A stretch of 64,000 nucleotides of DNA from the NCBI GenBank assembly GCA_963843565.1, contig CAWJKY010000003.1, positions 2,232,001-2,296,000 on the forward strand, written 5' to 3'. The notes under the pieces are model-generated. The model was given only the letters and a program-made list of their open reading frames with translations. It had not been told where the DNA came from and did no database searches. Each line of letters begins with the position of its first letter. The stretch's first letter is position 1. This document shows, in pieces, positions 25,679-34,653 of this stretch. The stretch is from DASZQY01 sp963843565 (lineage in GTDB: Bacteria > Pseudomonadota > Alphaproteobacteria > Rhizobiales > Kaistiaceae). Position numbers and translations under genes: made by a program.

Positions 25679-26362
25679 ATGAACATTCTCGACATGCTCG
25701 GCGGCACCAAGACCGCCATGCCCACCGCGGAGACGGCGCTCAAGGGCCGCGACGAGCCGATCCCCACCGCCGAGACCCACTTCGTCAACCACCGCCCGCT
25801 CAAGGGCCCCTACCCGGCCGGCACCGAGACGGCGCTGTTCGGCCTCGGCTGCTTCTGGGGCGCCGAGCGGGCCTTCTGGCAGATCCCCGGAGTGTGGGTC
25901 ACCGCGGTCGGCTACGCCGGCGGCCTGACGCCGAACCCGACCTATCGCGAGGTGTGCACCGGCAAGACCGGCCACAACGAGGTGGTGCTGGTCGTCTACG
26001 ATCCGAAGCAGGTGAGCTACGCCGATCTGGTGCGGGCGTTCTTCGAGGCCCACGACCCGACCCAGGGCATGCGTCAGGGCAACAACGTCGGCACCCAGTA
26101 CCGCTCGGGCATCTACGTCGCCGATGCCGCCCAGCGCGAGACGACCGAGAAGGCGAGGGCCATGTACGAGACCGCCCTCAAGGCCAAGGGCTATGGCGAG
26201 ATCACTACCGAGATCGTCGAGCGCGGCGATTTCTACTTCGCCGAGGACTACCACCAGCAGTACCTCGCGAAGAATCCGCATGGTTACTGCGGGCTTGGCG
26301 GAACCGGCGTTTCCTGCCCGATCGGGCTGGGCGTCGCCGCGGGAGGCGCCGCCGCGCACTAG
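25679..26362 (+). CDS. msrA: Peptide-methionine (S)-S-oxide reductase MsrA
   Basis: 227 aa from ATG 25679 with ribosome site GAAGGAGA about 10 bp upstream. The catalytic GCFWGAERAFW motif (Cys at about residue 57) is followed by VGYAGG, GHNEVVLVVYDP and GDFYFAEDYHQQYL. The resolving cysteines are in the C-terminal GYCGLGGTGVSCP segment. It repairs methionine-S-sulfoxide in proteins using thioredoxin. The length, with an N-terminal extension of about 45 residues, is normal for rhizobial MsrA. Confidence 0.95.
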   Translation: MNILDMLGGTKTAMPTAETALKGRDEPIPTAETHFVNHRPLKGPYPAGTETALFGLGCFWGAERAFWQIPGVWVTAVGYAGGLTPNPTYREVCTGKTGHNEVVLVVYDPKQVSYADLVRAFFEAHDPTQGMRQGNNVGTQYRSGIYVADAAQRETTEKARAMYETALKAKGYGEITTEIVERGDFYFAEDYHQQYLAKNPHGYCGLGGTGVSCPIGLGVAAGGAAAH

Positions 26363-26436
26363 TGTCGCTGCCCGCCGGGGTCGACTGGCAAAACCGCGCC
26401 ATGCGATAATGTCCGCAGAGAAGCGGAGTGTGTTGC

Positions 26437-27291
26437 GTGGCCGATCGGGTCGGACGGCGGGAAGACATCGCCGAGGCGCTCCTCAGGGTGCTGATCGAGG
26501 ACCTTGAGGAAGCGGCTCGCGATCTCGGGACGGCCGGGTCGCGCGAGGAACGCATCCATCGGACCCGCCAGCGCCTGAAGCGCGCCCGCACCATCCTGAA
26601 TGCTCTCGAACCGGCGTTCGGCGAGCGCGCGCTCGCCGCCCGCAAAGTGCTGACCGAGGCGGCGCGCCTGCTGGCCAAGGCGCGCGACGCCGATGTCGCC
26701 GCGGCGCGGGCGCACGATCTGGCTGTCGAGACCGCCGATGGCGACGACCTCGGTTTCGATCGGGTGGCCGCCGCCCTCGACGAGGAAGCCGCCCGTGCCC
26801 ACCACGAGCGCACGCCGGTCGCCGAGGTCAACCGGCGGCTGGCCGAGGCGATCGGCGTGGTCGGGCGCTTCGACGCCGATTTCGACGGCACGCAGCTGAT
26901 CGAGGACGCCGTCCGCCAGACCTACAAGCGCGGCCGCAAGGCGATGCGCACCGCCGAAGCGAGCCTCGCCACGCCCGACCTCCACCGCTGGCGCAAGGCG
27001 GTCAAGCGGCTCGCCCACCTCATCCGCATCGCGCGCAAGCGCCTGCCGAAGCGCGTCGTCGCCGGCGAAGCGGTCCTCGACCGGCTCGGCGACGTTCTCG
27101 GTCTCGACAACGATCACGCCATGCTGGCGGAGAAGCTGGCCCTGTCGCCGACCGCCGAGATCGGCCTCATGCGCCAGCTGGCGGTGATCGCGAAGCGGCG
27201 GAGCACACTGGAGAAGGAAGCCTTCGCCATCGGCCGCGTCTTCTACAAGCGCCCGCCCGCCCGCTTCCTGCGCCGCCTCAGGAACGGCTGA
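26437..27291 (+). CDS. CHAD domain protein
   Basis: 284 aa from GTG 26437 (GGAG 9 bp upstream; a GTG at 26428 is the alternative). It is a helical bundle with the conserved His and basic residues of the CHAD fold: ERIHRTRQRLKRARTILNAL at residues 35-55 and PDLHRWRKAVKRLAHLIRIA at about 185-205, then the acidic LGDVLGLDNDHAMLAEKL. CHAD domains bind inorganic polyphosphate through these His/Arg/Lys faces. No CYTH phosphatase partner is adjacent. A role in polyphosphate granule association is inferred. Confidence 0.88.
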   Translation: MADRVGRREDIAEALLRVLIEDLEEAARDLGTAGSREERIHRTRQRLKRARTILNALEPAFGERALAARKVLTEAARLLAKARDADVAAARAHDLAVETADGDDLGFDRVAAALDEEAARAHHERTPVAEVNRRLAEAIGVVGRFDADFDGTQLIEDAVRQTYKRGRKAMRTAEASLATPDLHRWRKAVKRLAHLIRIARKRLPKRVVAGEAVLDRLGDVLGLDNDHAMLAEKLALSPTAEIGLMRQLAVIAKRRSTLEKEAFAIGRVFYKRPPARFLRRLRNG

Positions 27292-27392
27292 CCCGCTCCT
27301 GAAGCGCGCCTCACGGGAACGAACCGGGTTGTCGGCGGACGCACCGTTCGCCTACCCTTTGCGTTTATCCGAGCAACCGGGCGACGGCCGCC

Positions 27393-28163
27393 GTGTCATT
27401 CCCGTTTCGTGCAGTTCTGGTCGGCGCCGGCGGGCTGGCGCTTGTCCTTGCCCTTTCCTGGCTTGTCCGTTTCGCACCGGTCGTGGCGCTGTGGCCCTAC
27501 CCGCTCTACGGCCTGTCGCACATCTTCATCGCCTCGATCCTGGCGGCCATCGGCCTGCCCGTCGCCTGGATCGGCATCGCCAACGAGCCGGCGGCGCTCG
27601 TCGGCGGCGCGCTGAACATCGCGTTCAGCGCCGGCGCCATCGGCGTCCATGCCGCGCTCCACGACGCGCCGGCCATGGCGGCGGTCAGTTTGGTGGTCGC
27701 CCTCGGGTCGATCGGGCTGGGCGCGTTTGGCGCGCGCCACCCCTTTCGCGACCGCCGGCCGACGCCGATGATCGTCCGCCTGTCCTTCGCGCTGTTCATC
27801 CTGCTGCTGGCGCCACTCGGAATCGCTCTGGTGGCCGGGGCGACCGTGTTCCCGTGGTGGATCGACGGCGCCTCGTCGGCCGTCTACGGCTTCGTGTTCA
27901 TCGGGGCGGCGCTCTACTTCGCCTACGGTTTGGTGCGCCCGGTGTGGGGCAATGCGACCGGCCAGCTTCTCGGGTTCCTCGCCTACGATCTGGTCCTGAT
28001 CGGTCCCTACCTCGATCACTGGCAGCGCGTGCTGCCGCACCTGAGGGTCAATCTGGCCGTCTATGTCGCCGTGCTGGTCTACAGCGGGGGGCTCGCGGCC
28101 ACCTACCTGTTCATCCAGCGGGAGACCGCGTTGTGGTCGCGCTGGAAATTGTCCGCGTCCTGA
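27393..28163 (+). CDS. Multi-spanning membrane protein of unknown function
   Basis: 256 aa with about seven or eight hydrophobic helices (for example AVLVGAGGLALVLALSWLVR, PLYGLSHIFIASILAAIGLP, LSFALFILLLAPLGIALVAG, FVFIGAALYFAYGLVRPVW). It starts at a GTG at 27393. No transporter signature or conserved charged motif is evident. It ends 3 bp before the convergent mepA stop. An inner-membrane protein; no function can be assigned. Confidence 0.65.
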   Translation: MSFPFRAVLVGAGGLALVLALSWLVRFAPVVALWPYPLYGLSHIFIASILAAIGLPVAWIGIANEPAALVGGALNIAFSAGAIGVHAALHDAPAMAAVSLVVALGSIGLGAFGARHPFRDRRPTPMIVRLSFALFILLLAPLGIALVAGATVFPWWIDGASSAVYGFVFIGAALYFAYGLVRPVWGNATGQLLGFLAYDLVLIGPYLDHWQRVLPHLRVNLAVYVAVLVYSGGLAATYLFIQRETALWSRWKLSAS

Positions 28164-28166
28164 GCG

Positions 28167-29123
28167 TCAGTGGTCGGTCGGGCGGACCCGCGGCATCGGC
28201 ATGGCGCGCGCCTCGGCCGCGCCGGGCGCCAGACCATCGTTGAGCACCTCGGTGCACGCCTTCGGCAGATCGGCGAGGGTGATCTCCGGTGGCGGCGGTT
28301 TCGGCTTCGCCGGCTTGACCGGCTTCTTGGGTGGCGGCGGTGGCGGCTTGAACCACACGTCGAGCTCGGCGCCACAGCCATCGCCGGGCGGGGGCGGCGG
28401 CTGCACGACGCACCCCGCGATGCCCGCCGGGCATTCCAGCCGAACGTGGAAATGATCGGCGTGGCCGTACCACGGCCTGATCTTCCTGAGCCATGCCCGA
28501 TCGGTGCCGGCAGTCTCGCAGAGTTTCTTCTTGATGGCGGCGCTGACGAAGATGCGCGCCACTTCCGGATAGGAAGCCGCGCGCTCCAGGAGCCGCGCAT
28601 AGGCCCCCGTCCATTTCTTTGGGTCGACGGCAAGCCGGCCGCGGATGAGGAGGTTCGGCGAGCCCATCTTCTCGCGCTCGTCGGCCGACAGGGTGTGGTC
28701 GGGCATGGGCATCGTCCAGATGTCCACGTCGAGACCGATCTGGTGGCTGGCGTGGCCGGTCGGCATCGGCCCGCCGCGCGGCTGCGACATGTCGCCGACC
28801 AGCAATCCCGGCCAGCCGTCGCGGGCGGCGGCATCGGCCGACAGCTTCTCGATGAAGTCGACGAGTTGCAGCGTGCCCCAATGGCGGTTGCGCGACAGGC
28901 GCATCACCTGCCAGGTCGGTCCGTCGATGGGCAGCGGCACGGCGCCGGCCAGACACCCCTTGGCGTAGAAGCCGACCGGCCGGGTGGGACCCGACGACGG
29001 CGCCAGGACATGGCCGAAGAGAAGCTTCGCCGGGATGCCGAGGCCGACCGGCTCGCCCAAGGCAAGCGTGGCGCCGACCGCTGAGGCCAGCACCGCTGCG
29101 ATCACCCTGACCGTCCGTCTCAT
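28167..29123 (-). CDS. mepA: Penicillin-insensitive murein endopeptidase MepA
   Basis: 318 aa from ATG 29123, giving a clean signal peptide (MRRTVRVIAAVLASAVGATL); an ATG at 29174 would add 17 residues. The LAS-type zinc peptidase core is intact: GDMSQPRGGPMPTGHASHQI then GLDVDIW (His and Asp ligands), and WYGHADHFHVRLECP (HxH ligand). It cleaves D-Ala-meso-DAP cross-links in the periplasm. A Pro/Lys-rich linker (KPPPPPPKKPVKPAKPKPPP) and a C-terminal extension of about 35 residues follow. Confidence 0.92.
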   Translation of the reverse strand: MRRTVRVIAAVLASAVGATLALGEPVGLGIPAKLLFGHVLAPSSGPTRPVGFYAKGCLAGAVPLPIDGPTWQVMRLSRNRHWGTLQLVDFIEKLSADAAARDGWPGLLVGDMSQPRGGPMPTGHASHQIGLDVDIWTMPMPDHTLSADEREKMGSPNLLIRGRLAVDPKKWTGAYARLLERAASYPEVARIFVSAAIKKKLCETAGTDRAWLRKIRPWYGHADHFHVRLECPAGIAGCVVQPPPPPGDGCGAELDVWFKPPPPPPKKPVKPAKPKPPPPEITLADLPKACTEVLNDGLAPGAAEARAMPMPRVRPTDH

Positions 29124-29358
29124 TCTGGCGCCCGAATCCCCGCCCAATCGCCTTCCCCTGATCACCTTCTGCATATCTTGCCGGGCGTACTTGCGACAAG
29201 CCCGGCAATCTCGTCGTAGGATTCCGGTAACCCTTGCCTCCGATAAGCCGGATTATCGCGCCGATATCATCATGATGGCGTCAACAAACCATCGCATCGA
29301 CCCTCTAGAACGCACGAATTGCTGGTGGGCGCGGACACGAAGAGGAGGTGGGACGGCG

Positions 29359-29721
29359 ATGTTCACAACGATCGACAATCTTCCAGACGGCGCCGTTGGC
29401 TTCGAAGCGCATGGACGCGTCACCGACGCCGACCGGCGCACCATCCTGGAGCCGTCCATCGCTTGGGCGCTGGAGTCCGCCGGCAAGGTCCGTCTGCTCT
29501 ACGTCGCAGCGTCCGATTTCGCCGGCTACGACCGCGGCGGCCTCTACGACGACGCCGTCTTCGGCACGCGCCACTTCCGCGACTTCGACCGCATCGCCTT
29601 CGTCGCCGACGACGGACCGTACGCACGTTCGGTCGCGGCCATCGACGGGCTGATGCCGGCGACGCTGCGCGTCTTCCGCACCAGCGAGATCGGTTCGGCG
29701 AAAGAGTGGCTGGCGGCCTGA
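29359..29721 (+). CDS. SpoIIAA/STAS-like protein
   Basis: 120 aa from ATG 29359 with ribosome site GAGGAGG. It matches the SpoIIAA-like (PF11964) pattern: GAVGFEAHGRVTDADRRTI, RLLYVAASDFAGYD, DFDRIAFVADD, and a final amphipathic helix (RTSEIGSAKEWLA). These cytoplasmic proteins have a STAS fold and are of unclear role. The open frame back to 28984 is antisense to mepA. It converges on otsA with an 8-bp gap. Confidence 0.85.
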   Translation: MFTTIDNLPDGAVGFEAHGRVTDADRRTILEPSIAWALESAGKVRLLYVAASDFAGYDRGGLYDDAVFGTRHFRDFDRIAFVADDGPYARSVAAIDGLMPATLRVFRTSEIGSAKEWLAA

Positions 29722-29728
29722 CGGCCGT

Positions 29729-31135
29729 TCAGCTCGCCGCCTTCAGGGCCGGCGGCGACGATCCTTCGAGTTCGCCGAGGAAGTTGTCGGCCCATTTCGA
29801 TACCGGCTGATCCTTGAGTACGTCCATCATGCCTTGCCAGCGGGCCTTGCGCTCGTCGGGGCGCATGGAGAGCGCGCGAGCGATCGCGTTGCCGGTCCCG
29901 TCGAGATCATAAGGGTTGACCAGCACGGCGCCGTCGAGCGTGCGCGCGGCGCCAGCGAAGCGCGAGAGCACGAGAACGCCCGGGTCGTCGCCGTCCTGCG
30001 CGGCGACGTATTCCTTGGCGACCAGGTTCATGCCGTCGCGAAGCGGCGTCACCAGGCCGACGTCGCTCATGCGATAGAGCCCGGCCAGCGTCGAGCGCTT
30101 GATCGTACGGTTGACGTAGCGCAGCGGCGTCCAGTCGAGATGGCCGAAGGCGCCGTTGATGCGGCCCGCAGTCTCCGCCACCTGACGCTGCATCGTGGCG
30201 TATTCTGGCACGTCGGAGCGCGACTTCGGCGTGATCTGCAGGTAGGTGACCTTGTTGTGATAGGCGGGGTTGTTCTTGAGCAGGCGCTCGTAGGCGACCA
30301 TGCGGTGGTCGATGCCCTTGGAATAGTCGAGACGATCGACGCCGATGATCAGCTGGCGCGCGCCGAGGCTCGCCGCCATGCGCTTGACCAGCGGGTTGTC
30401 GGCGGCGTGGCTGGCCATCTCGACGAACGCGTCGGTGTCGATGCCGATAGGGAAGTCGCCCAGGCGGAAGGTGCGGTTGCCGACGCGGAATTCGCCGTCC
30501 GGTCCCGGCAGCGCGAGCCGTTCGCGCTTCATGCAACCGGCGAAGTTCTCGACGTCCCAGTCGGTCTGGAAACCGATCAGGTCGTAGGCGGTGAACGCCT
30601 CGAGCAGCCGGCCATGGACGGGCATGGCGAACCACACGTCGGGCGGCGGCCAGGGAATGTGCAGGAAGAATCCGATGCGGTTCTTGACGCCGAGGTCGCG
30701 AAGTTCGGCGGCAAGCGGAATCAGGTGATAGTCCTGAACCCAGATGACGTCGTCGGGCTTCAGCTGCGAGGCGAGCACGCGGGCGAAGAAGGCATTGACG
30801 CGGAAATAACCGGTGACGTCCTGGTCCTCGAAGTCGGCGAGATCGAGCCGGTAGTGAAGCAGCGGCCACAGGGCGCGATTGGCGAAGCCGGAGTAGTATT
30901 CGTCGATATCGCGCTGGGTCAGGTCGACGAGCGCGAACTCGATGTTGCCCTCCTCGCGCCGGTGGACGTTGAACTGCTCGGCGTCGGTCCCCTTGGCGGT
31001 GTTGCCGGACCAGCCCAGCCACAGCCCGCCACGCTCGGCGAGCACGGACTTCAGCGCCACCGCCAGACCGCCCGCCTCGGCGCCCTGATCACGCGGCGGC
31101 GGAACCCGGTTCGACACCACCACCAGCCGGCTCAT
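29729..31135 (-). CDS. otsA: Alpha,alpha-trehalose-phosphate synthase
   Basis: 468 aa, GT20 family. The N-terminal MSRLVVVSNRVPPPRD, GLAVAL donor loop, IWVQDYHLIPLAAELR, FFLHIPWPPPDVW and the nucleotide-sugar site IIGVDRLDYSKGID are all present, with a C-terminal GMNLVAKEYVAAQ. It transfers glucose from UDP-glucose to glucose-6-phosphate in osmoprotection. otsB follows upstream on the same strand with a 143-bp gap; both are read leftward, so otsB-otsA likely form a unit. Confidence 0.96.
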   Translation of the reverse strand: MSRLVVVSNRVPPPRDQGAEAGGLAVALKSVLAERGGLWLGWSGNTAKGTDAEQFNVHRREEGNIEFALVDLTQRDIDEYYSGFANRALWPLLHYRLDLADFEDQDVTGYFRVNAFFARVLASQLKPDDVIWVQDYHLIPLAAELRDLGVKNRIGFFLHIPWPPPDVWFAMPVHGRLLEAFTAYDLIGFQTDWDVENFAGCMKRERLALPGPDGEFRVGNRTFRLGDFPIGIDTDAFVEMASHAADNPLVKRMAASLGARQLIIGVDRLDYSKGIDHRMVAYERLLKNNPAYHNKVTYLQITPKSRSDVPEYATMQRQVAETAGRINGAFGHLDWTPLRYVNRTIKRSTLAGLYRMSDVGLVTPLRDGMNLVAKEYVAAQDGDDPGVLVLSRFAGAARTLDGAVLVNPYDLDGTGNAIARALSMRPDERKARWQGMMDVLKDQPVSKWADNFLGELEGSSPPALKAAS

Positions 31136-31278
31136 CGCACGTCCTTCATTTTCGGCCGGATTGGGCTTGCTCCTTCAGATGCGCACACGGCGATTGGCAC
31201 ACCGGTCGGCGCAAGATGAACGCGGGCGGAATCTTACACGATCCACGCAGCCGGATCACCACGCGCGCGGTGCGATCG

Positions 31279-32022
31279 TTACTGTTTACCTAGTGTCGAT
31301 GTCAGCGATTGCAACCATTCGCGCACCGATTCGGGGTTCGCGAGACGCATCGTCGCCGTGGTTTCGCGGTTTCCCACGCCGACCGCCAGACCGCCCAGCT
31401 GGTGCGCGACCTGAAGCATGTGCTCGTCGGTGAGATCGTCGCCCACCGCGACCGGCGTGCGCCCCGCGAAGGGCGGCGTCTCCATGAAGCGCGCGAGTGC
31501 GCGTCCCTTGTCGGCGCCGGCGGGGCGCACCTCGTAGACCATCTTGCCGGGCTGGAGCCGAAGGTGCTCGTTGCCCGCGATCAACGCGCCGAGCGCCGCT
31601 TCCACGTCGGCGCCGAGCGCGGGCCGCGCCCGGTAGTGGACCGCGACGGCCGCGCCCTTGTCCTCGATGAGCAGCTCCGGATGGTCCGCCGCCATTTTCG
31701 CAAGACCGGCGCGCACGGCGTCCATGTGGTCGGCGGCAAGCGTCGCTTCCGTTCCGTCCGCAAACCGCATCTCGGCGCCGTGGACCCCGGCGGCGGGCAG
31801 GTGCGCCGGCGCCACCAGGCGGTCGAGCGCGGCGATCGTGCGCCCCGAGACCAGGGCCACTGCGCCGCCCGTCCGTTCGGCCAGCGCCGACAGCAACCCG
31901 GGCAGGTCCGGCGGCACGACGACGCCATCCGGCGTCTCGGCGATATCGATGAGCGTCCCGTCGAGGTCCAGAAAGAACGCGCAGGCTTCGAGGGGGGCGG
32001 GAAGAGCGGGCGAAGAATTCAT
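31279..32022 (-). CDS. otsB: Trehalose-6-phosphate phosphatase
   Basis: 247 aa from ATG 32022; the open frame to 32136 is read-in. HAD superfamily motifs: FFLDLDGTLIDIAETPDG (nucleophile Asp), ALVSGRTIAALDRL, the conserved Lys in GADKGRALARFM, and VAVGDDLTDEHML. The family-specific IEDKGAAVAVHYR is also present. It dephosphorylates the OtsA product to trehalose. Confidence 0.95.
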   Translation of the reverse strand: MNSSPALPAPLEACAFFLDLDGTLIDIAETPDGVVVPPDLPGLLSALAERTGGAVALVSGRTIAALDRLVAPAHLPAAGVHGAEMRFADGTEATLAADHMDAVRAGLAKMAADHPELLIEDKGAAVAVHYRARPALGADVEAALGALIAGNEHLRLQPGKMVYEVRPAGADKGRALARFMETPPFAGRTPVAVGDDLTDEHMLQVAHQLGGLAVGVGNRETTATMRLANPESVREWLQSLTSTLGKQ

Positions 32023-32087
32023 CCCGCCACTAGAAACCGGACGGGCGGCGATGGGAACCCCGGGCCCAAGGTTTCCGCCGCCCCTCC

Positions 32088-32118
32088 TCGTCCATCTTGA
32101 GCGCGGCGATGAAGGCTT
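32088..32118. repeat. Copy of the lepA 3' end (31 bp)
   Basis: 29 of 31 bases match 32723-32753, the last codons of lepA (EAFIAALKMDE). The copy lies 604 bp beyond the lepA stop codon and lacks the stop. The segment between the two copies holds one small gene of lower GC (32239-32652). Confidence 0.85.
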
Positions 32119-32238
32119 TGCTCGCGATATACGCAAAGTGTTTCAACCGCGCGCAAGGCGGCCGATCTAGCATCCGGCCTGTCGTGCTTTCTTGAATTCC
32201 AACATCAGCCCTTACTCGCCTCCAGGGGAGAAACTCAC

Positions 32239-32652
32239 ATGAAAATGCGCACCCTTGCGGCCGTTGCTCTGGCCGTTCTGATGGGGACCGGCGCCCTCGC
32301 GCAGACTCAGAAGTCATCGACGGCTCCGGCGGGAATGCCGTGGTACTTTCAGACCTTGCCGGACAAGGCCCAAGCCGGTTTCTGGGAAGCGTTCAAAGCC
32401 ATCCTGGGGCCGGACAACGCGATCCCGCCAAAATATGAGTCGCTCATCGGTTTGGCGGTCGCAGCCCAAATTCCCTGCGAGTATTGCATCTATGCGAACA
32501 CGATAAATGCCAAGAAGGCCGGCGCGACAGATGCCGAGATTCGCCAAGCCGTGGCGATCGCCGGGATGGTCCGCCTGATCAGCGCCAACACCCAGGGAAA
32601 TCAGATCGATCTTGAGAAGTTCAAGGCTACGCTGAACGGGCAGCAGAAATAA
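32239..32652 (+). CDS. Secreted carboxymuconolactone-decarboxylase (AhpD-like) family protein
   Basis: 137 aa. An N-terminal signal peptide (MKMRTLAAVALAVLMGTGAL, cleavage near AQTQ) is followed by an all-helical AhpD/CMD fold with a redox CxxC: SLIGLAVAAQIPCEYCIYAN. The conserved ATDAEIRQAVAIAGMVRL follows. A periplasmic thiol oxidoreductase is likely. The ribosome site is good (GGGGAGAA). Base composition is visibly less GC-rich than its neighbours, and it sits between two copies of the lepA 3' end, which suggests acquisition by transfer. Confidence 0.85.
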   Translation: MKMRTLAAVALAVLMGTGALAQTQKSSTAPAGMPWYFQTLPDKAQAGFWEAFKAILGPDNAIPPKYESLIGLAVAAQIPCEYCIYANTINAKKAGATDAEIRQAVAIAGMVRLISANTQGNQIDLEKFKATLNGQQK

Positions 32653-32718
32653 CAGTCGGAGCCGGACGGACCTGACGCTCTCGCCGGACGGCGCTGCCGT
32701 CAGCGCCAGGAAAGCGCC

Positions 32719-34524
32719 CTACTCATCCATCTTCAGCGCGGCGATGAAGGCTTCCTGCGGGATGTCGACCTTGCCGAACTGGCGCATGCGCTTCTTGCCT
32801 TCCTTCTGCTTCTCCAGAAGCTTGCGCTTGCGCGTCACGTCGCCGCCGTAGCACTTCGCCAGCACGTCCTTGCGGAGCGCCCGGATCGTCTCGCGGGCGA
32901 TGATCTTGCCGCCGATCGCCGCCTGGATCGGAATCTGGAACATGTGCTGGGGGATGAGATCCTTGAGCTTCTCGCACATGGCGCGCCCGCGCCGCTCGGC
33001 GTTTTGCCGGTGGACCATGACGGAGAGCGCGTCGACCGGCTCGGCGTTCACCAGGATCTGCATCTTGACGAGATCGCCAACGCGGTAGTCGGTCAGGTGA
33101 TAGTCGAAGGATGCATAGCCCTTGGAGACCGATTTCAGCCGGTCGTAGAAATCGAAGACCACCTCGTTGAGCGGCAGGTCGTACTGCACCATGGCGCGGT
33201 TGCCGACATACGACAGGTCGACCTGCATGCCGCGGCGCTCCTGACAGAGCTTCAGGATGGCGCCCAGATATTCGTCGGGCGTCAAGATGGTGGCGCGCAG
33301 CCACGGCTCGGCGATCTCGACGATGCGCACCGGGTCGGGCATGTCGGCCGGATTGTGCAGCTCGATCTCGCTGCCGTCGGTCTTCCTGATCTTGTAGATG
33401 ACCGAGGGCGCCGTCGCGATCAGGTCGAGGTTGAACTCGCGGGTCAGCCGCTCCTGCACGATCTCCAGATGCAGGAGTCCGAGGAAGCCGCAGCGGAAGC
33501 CGAAGCCCAGCGCCGCGCTGGTCTCGGTTTCATAGGAGAATGCCGCATCGTTCAGGCGAAGCTTGCCGATGGCGGTGCGCAGGTTCTCGAAGTCGGCCGC
33601 GTCGACGGGGAAGATGCCGCAGAAGACCACCGGCTGGGCCGGCTTGAAGCCGGGCAGCGCCGTCGCGGTCGGCTTCCTGTCGTCGGTGATGGTGTCGCCG
33701 ACGCGGGTGTCGGCGACCTCCTTGATCGAGCCGGTGAAGAAGCCGATTTCGCCCGGCCCGAGCTCTCCCCAATCGAGAAGCTTCGGCGTGAACACGCCCA
33801 CCGTATCCACGTCGTGGGCCGCGGCGGTGCCCATCATGCGGATGCGCATGCCCTTCTTCAGCGTCCCGTCGATGACGCGGATGAGCACGACGACGCCGAG
33901 ATAAAGGTCGTACCAGGAATCGACCAGCAGCGCCTTCAGCGGCGCGTCGGGGTCGCCCTGGGGTGGCGGCAGGCGGGTGACGATCGCCTCCAGCACCGCC
34001 GGCACGCCCTCGCCGGTCTTCGCCGAAATCTCCAGCGCATTGGAGGCGTCGATACCGATGACGTCCTCGATCTGCTGCTTGACGCGCTGGGGCTCGGCCG
34101 CCGGCAGGTCGACCTTGTTGAGGACCGGCACGATCTCGTGGTCGTTGTCGATCGCCTGATAGACGTTGGCGAGCGTCTGGGCCTCGACGCCCTGGCTTGC
34201 GTCGACGACCAGCAGCGAGCCCTCGCAGGCGGCAAGCGAACGGTTGACCTCGTAGGCGAAGTCGACGTGGCCGGGGGTGTCGATGAGGTTCAGCACATAG
34301 TCGTTGCCGTCGCGCGCCCGGTATTTGAGGCGCACGGTCTGGGCCTTGATGGTGATGCCGCGCTCGCGCTCGATATCCATGGAATCGAGCACCTGCGCCT
34401 TCATCTCCCGCGCCTCGAGCCCGCCGGTCAGCTGGATCAGCCGGTCGGCAAGCGTCGATTTGCCGTGGTCGATGTGGGCGATGATCGCGAAGTTGCGGAT
34501 CTGGCTCTGGGGGCCGGTGGTCAT
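32719..34524 (-). CDS. lepA: Elongation factor 4 (LepA)
   Basis: 601 aa from ATG 34524, the normal family length; the open frame beyond, to 35136, is antisense to the acetyltransferase gene. Translational GTPase motifs: AHIDHGKSTLADRL (P-loop), RERGITIKAQTVRL (switch I), DTPGHVDF and NKVDLP. The LepA-specific C-terminal domain is intact (KCYGGDVTRKRKLLEKQKEG, then KRMRQFGKVDIPQEAF). It is a ribosome-associated GTPase at the membrane/cytosol. The last codons are duplicated at 32088-32118. Confidence 0.97.
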   Translation of the reverse strand: MTTGPQSQIRNFAIIAHIDHGKSTLADRLIQLTGGLEAREMKAQVLDSMDIERERGITIKAQTVRLKYRARDGNDYVLNLIDTPGHVDFAYEVNRSLAACEGSLLVVDASQGVEAQTLANVYQAIDNDHEIVPVLNKVDLPAAEPQRVKQQIEDVIGIDASNALEISAKTGEGVPAVLEAIVTRLPPPQGDPDAPLKALLVDSWYDLYLGVVVLIRVIDGTLKKGMRIRMMGTAAAHDVDTVGVFTPKLLDWGELGPGEIGFFTGSIKEVADTRVGDTITDDRKPTATALPGFKPAQPVVFCGIFPVDAADFENLRTAIGKLRLNDAAFSYETETSAALGFGFRCGFLGLLHLEIVQERLTREFNLDLIATAPSVIYKIRKTDGSEIELHNPADMPDPVRIVEIAEPWLRATILTPDEYLGAILKLCQERRGMQVDLSYVGNRAMVQYDLPLNEVVFDFYDRLKSVSKGYASFDYHLTDYRVGDLVKMQILVNAEPVDALSVMVHRQNAERRGRAMCEKLKDLIPQHMFQIPIQAAIGGKIIARETIRALRKDVLAKCYGGDVTRKRKLLEKQKEGKKRMRQFGKVDIPQEAFIAALKMDE

Positions 34525-34653
34525 CGGTTCGCTATGTGGTTCGGTGGCGGCTCTTAGCAGACCCTTGGCGTGGCGGGAAGTTGCCGGGCGCCGCGCCGGT
34601 GCTAAGGTCGCGATCCCCGCGACATTTCGCGGAAATGCGAGGCTTCTTAAGAC

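Noticed and set aside
29834..31219. 461-codon plus-strand ORF opposite otsA
   Set aside because: Antisense shadow of otsA with no recognisable domain.
32944..34557. 537-codon plus-strand ORF opposite lepA
   Set aside because: Exact antisense shadow of lepA in high-GC DNA; the translation is V/D/G/R-rich with no domain.
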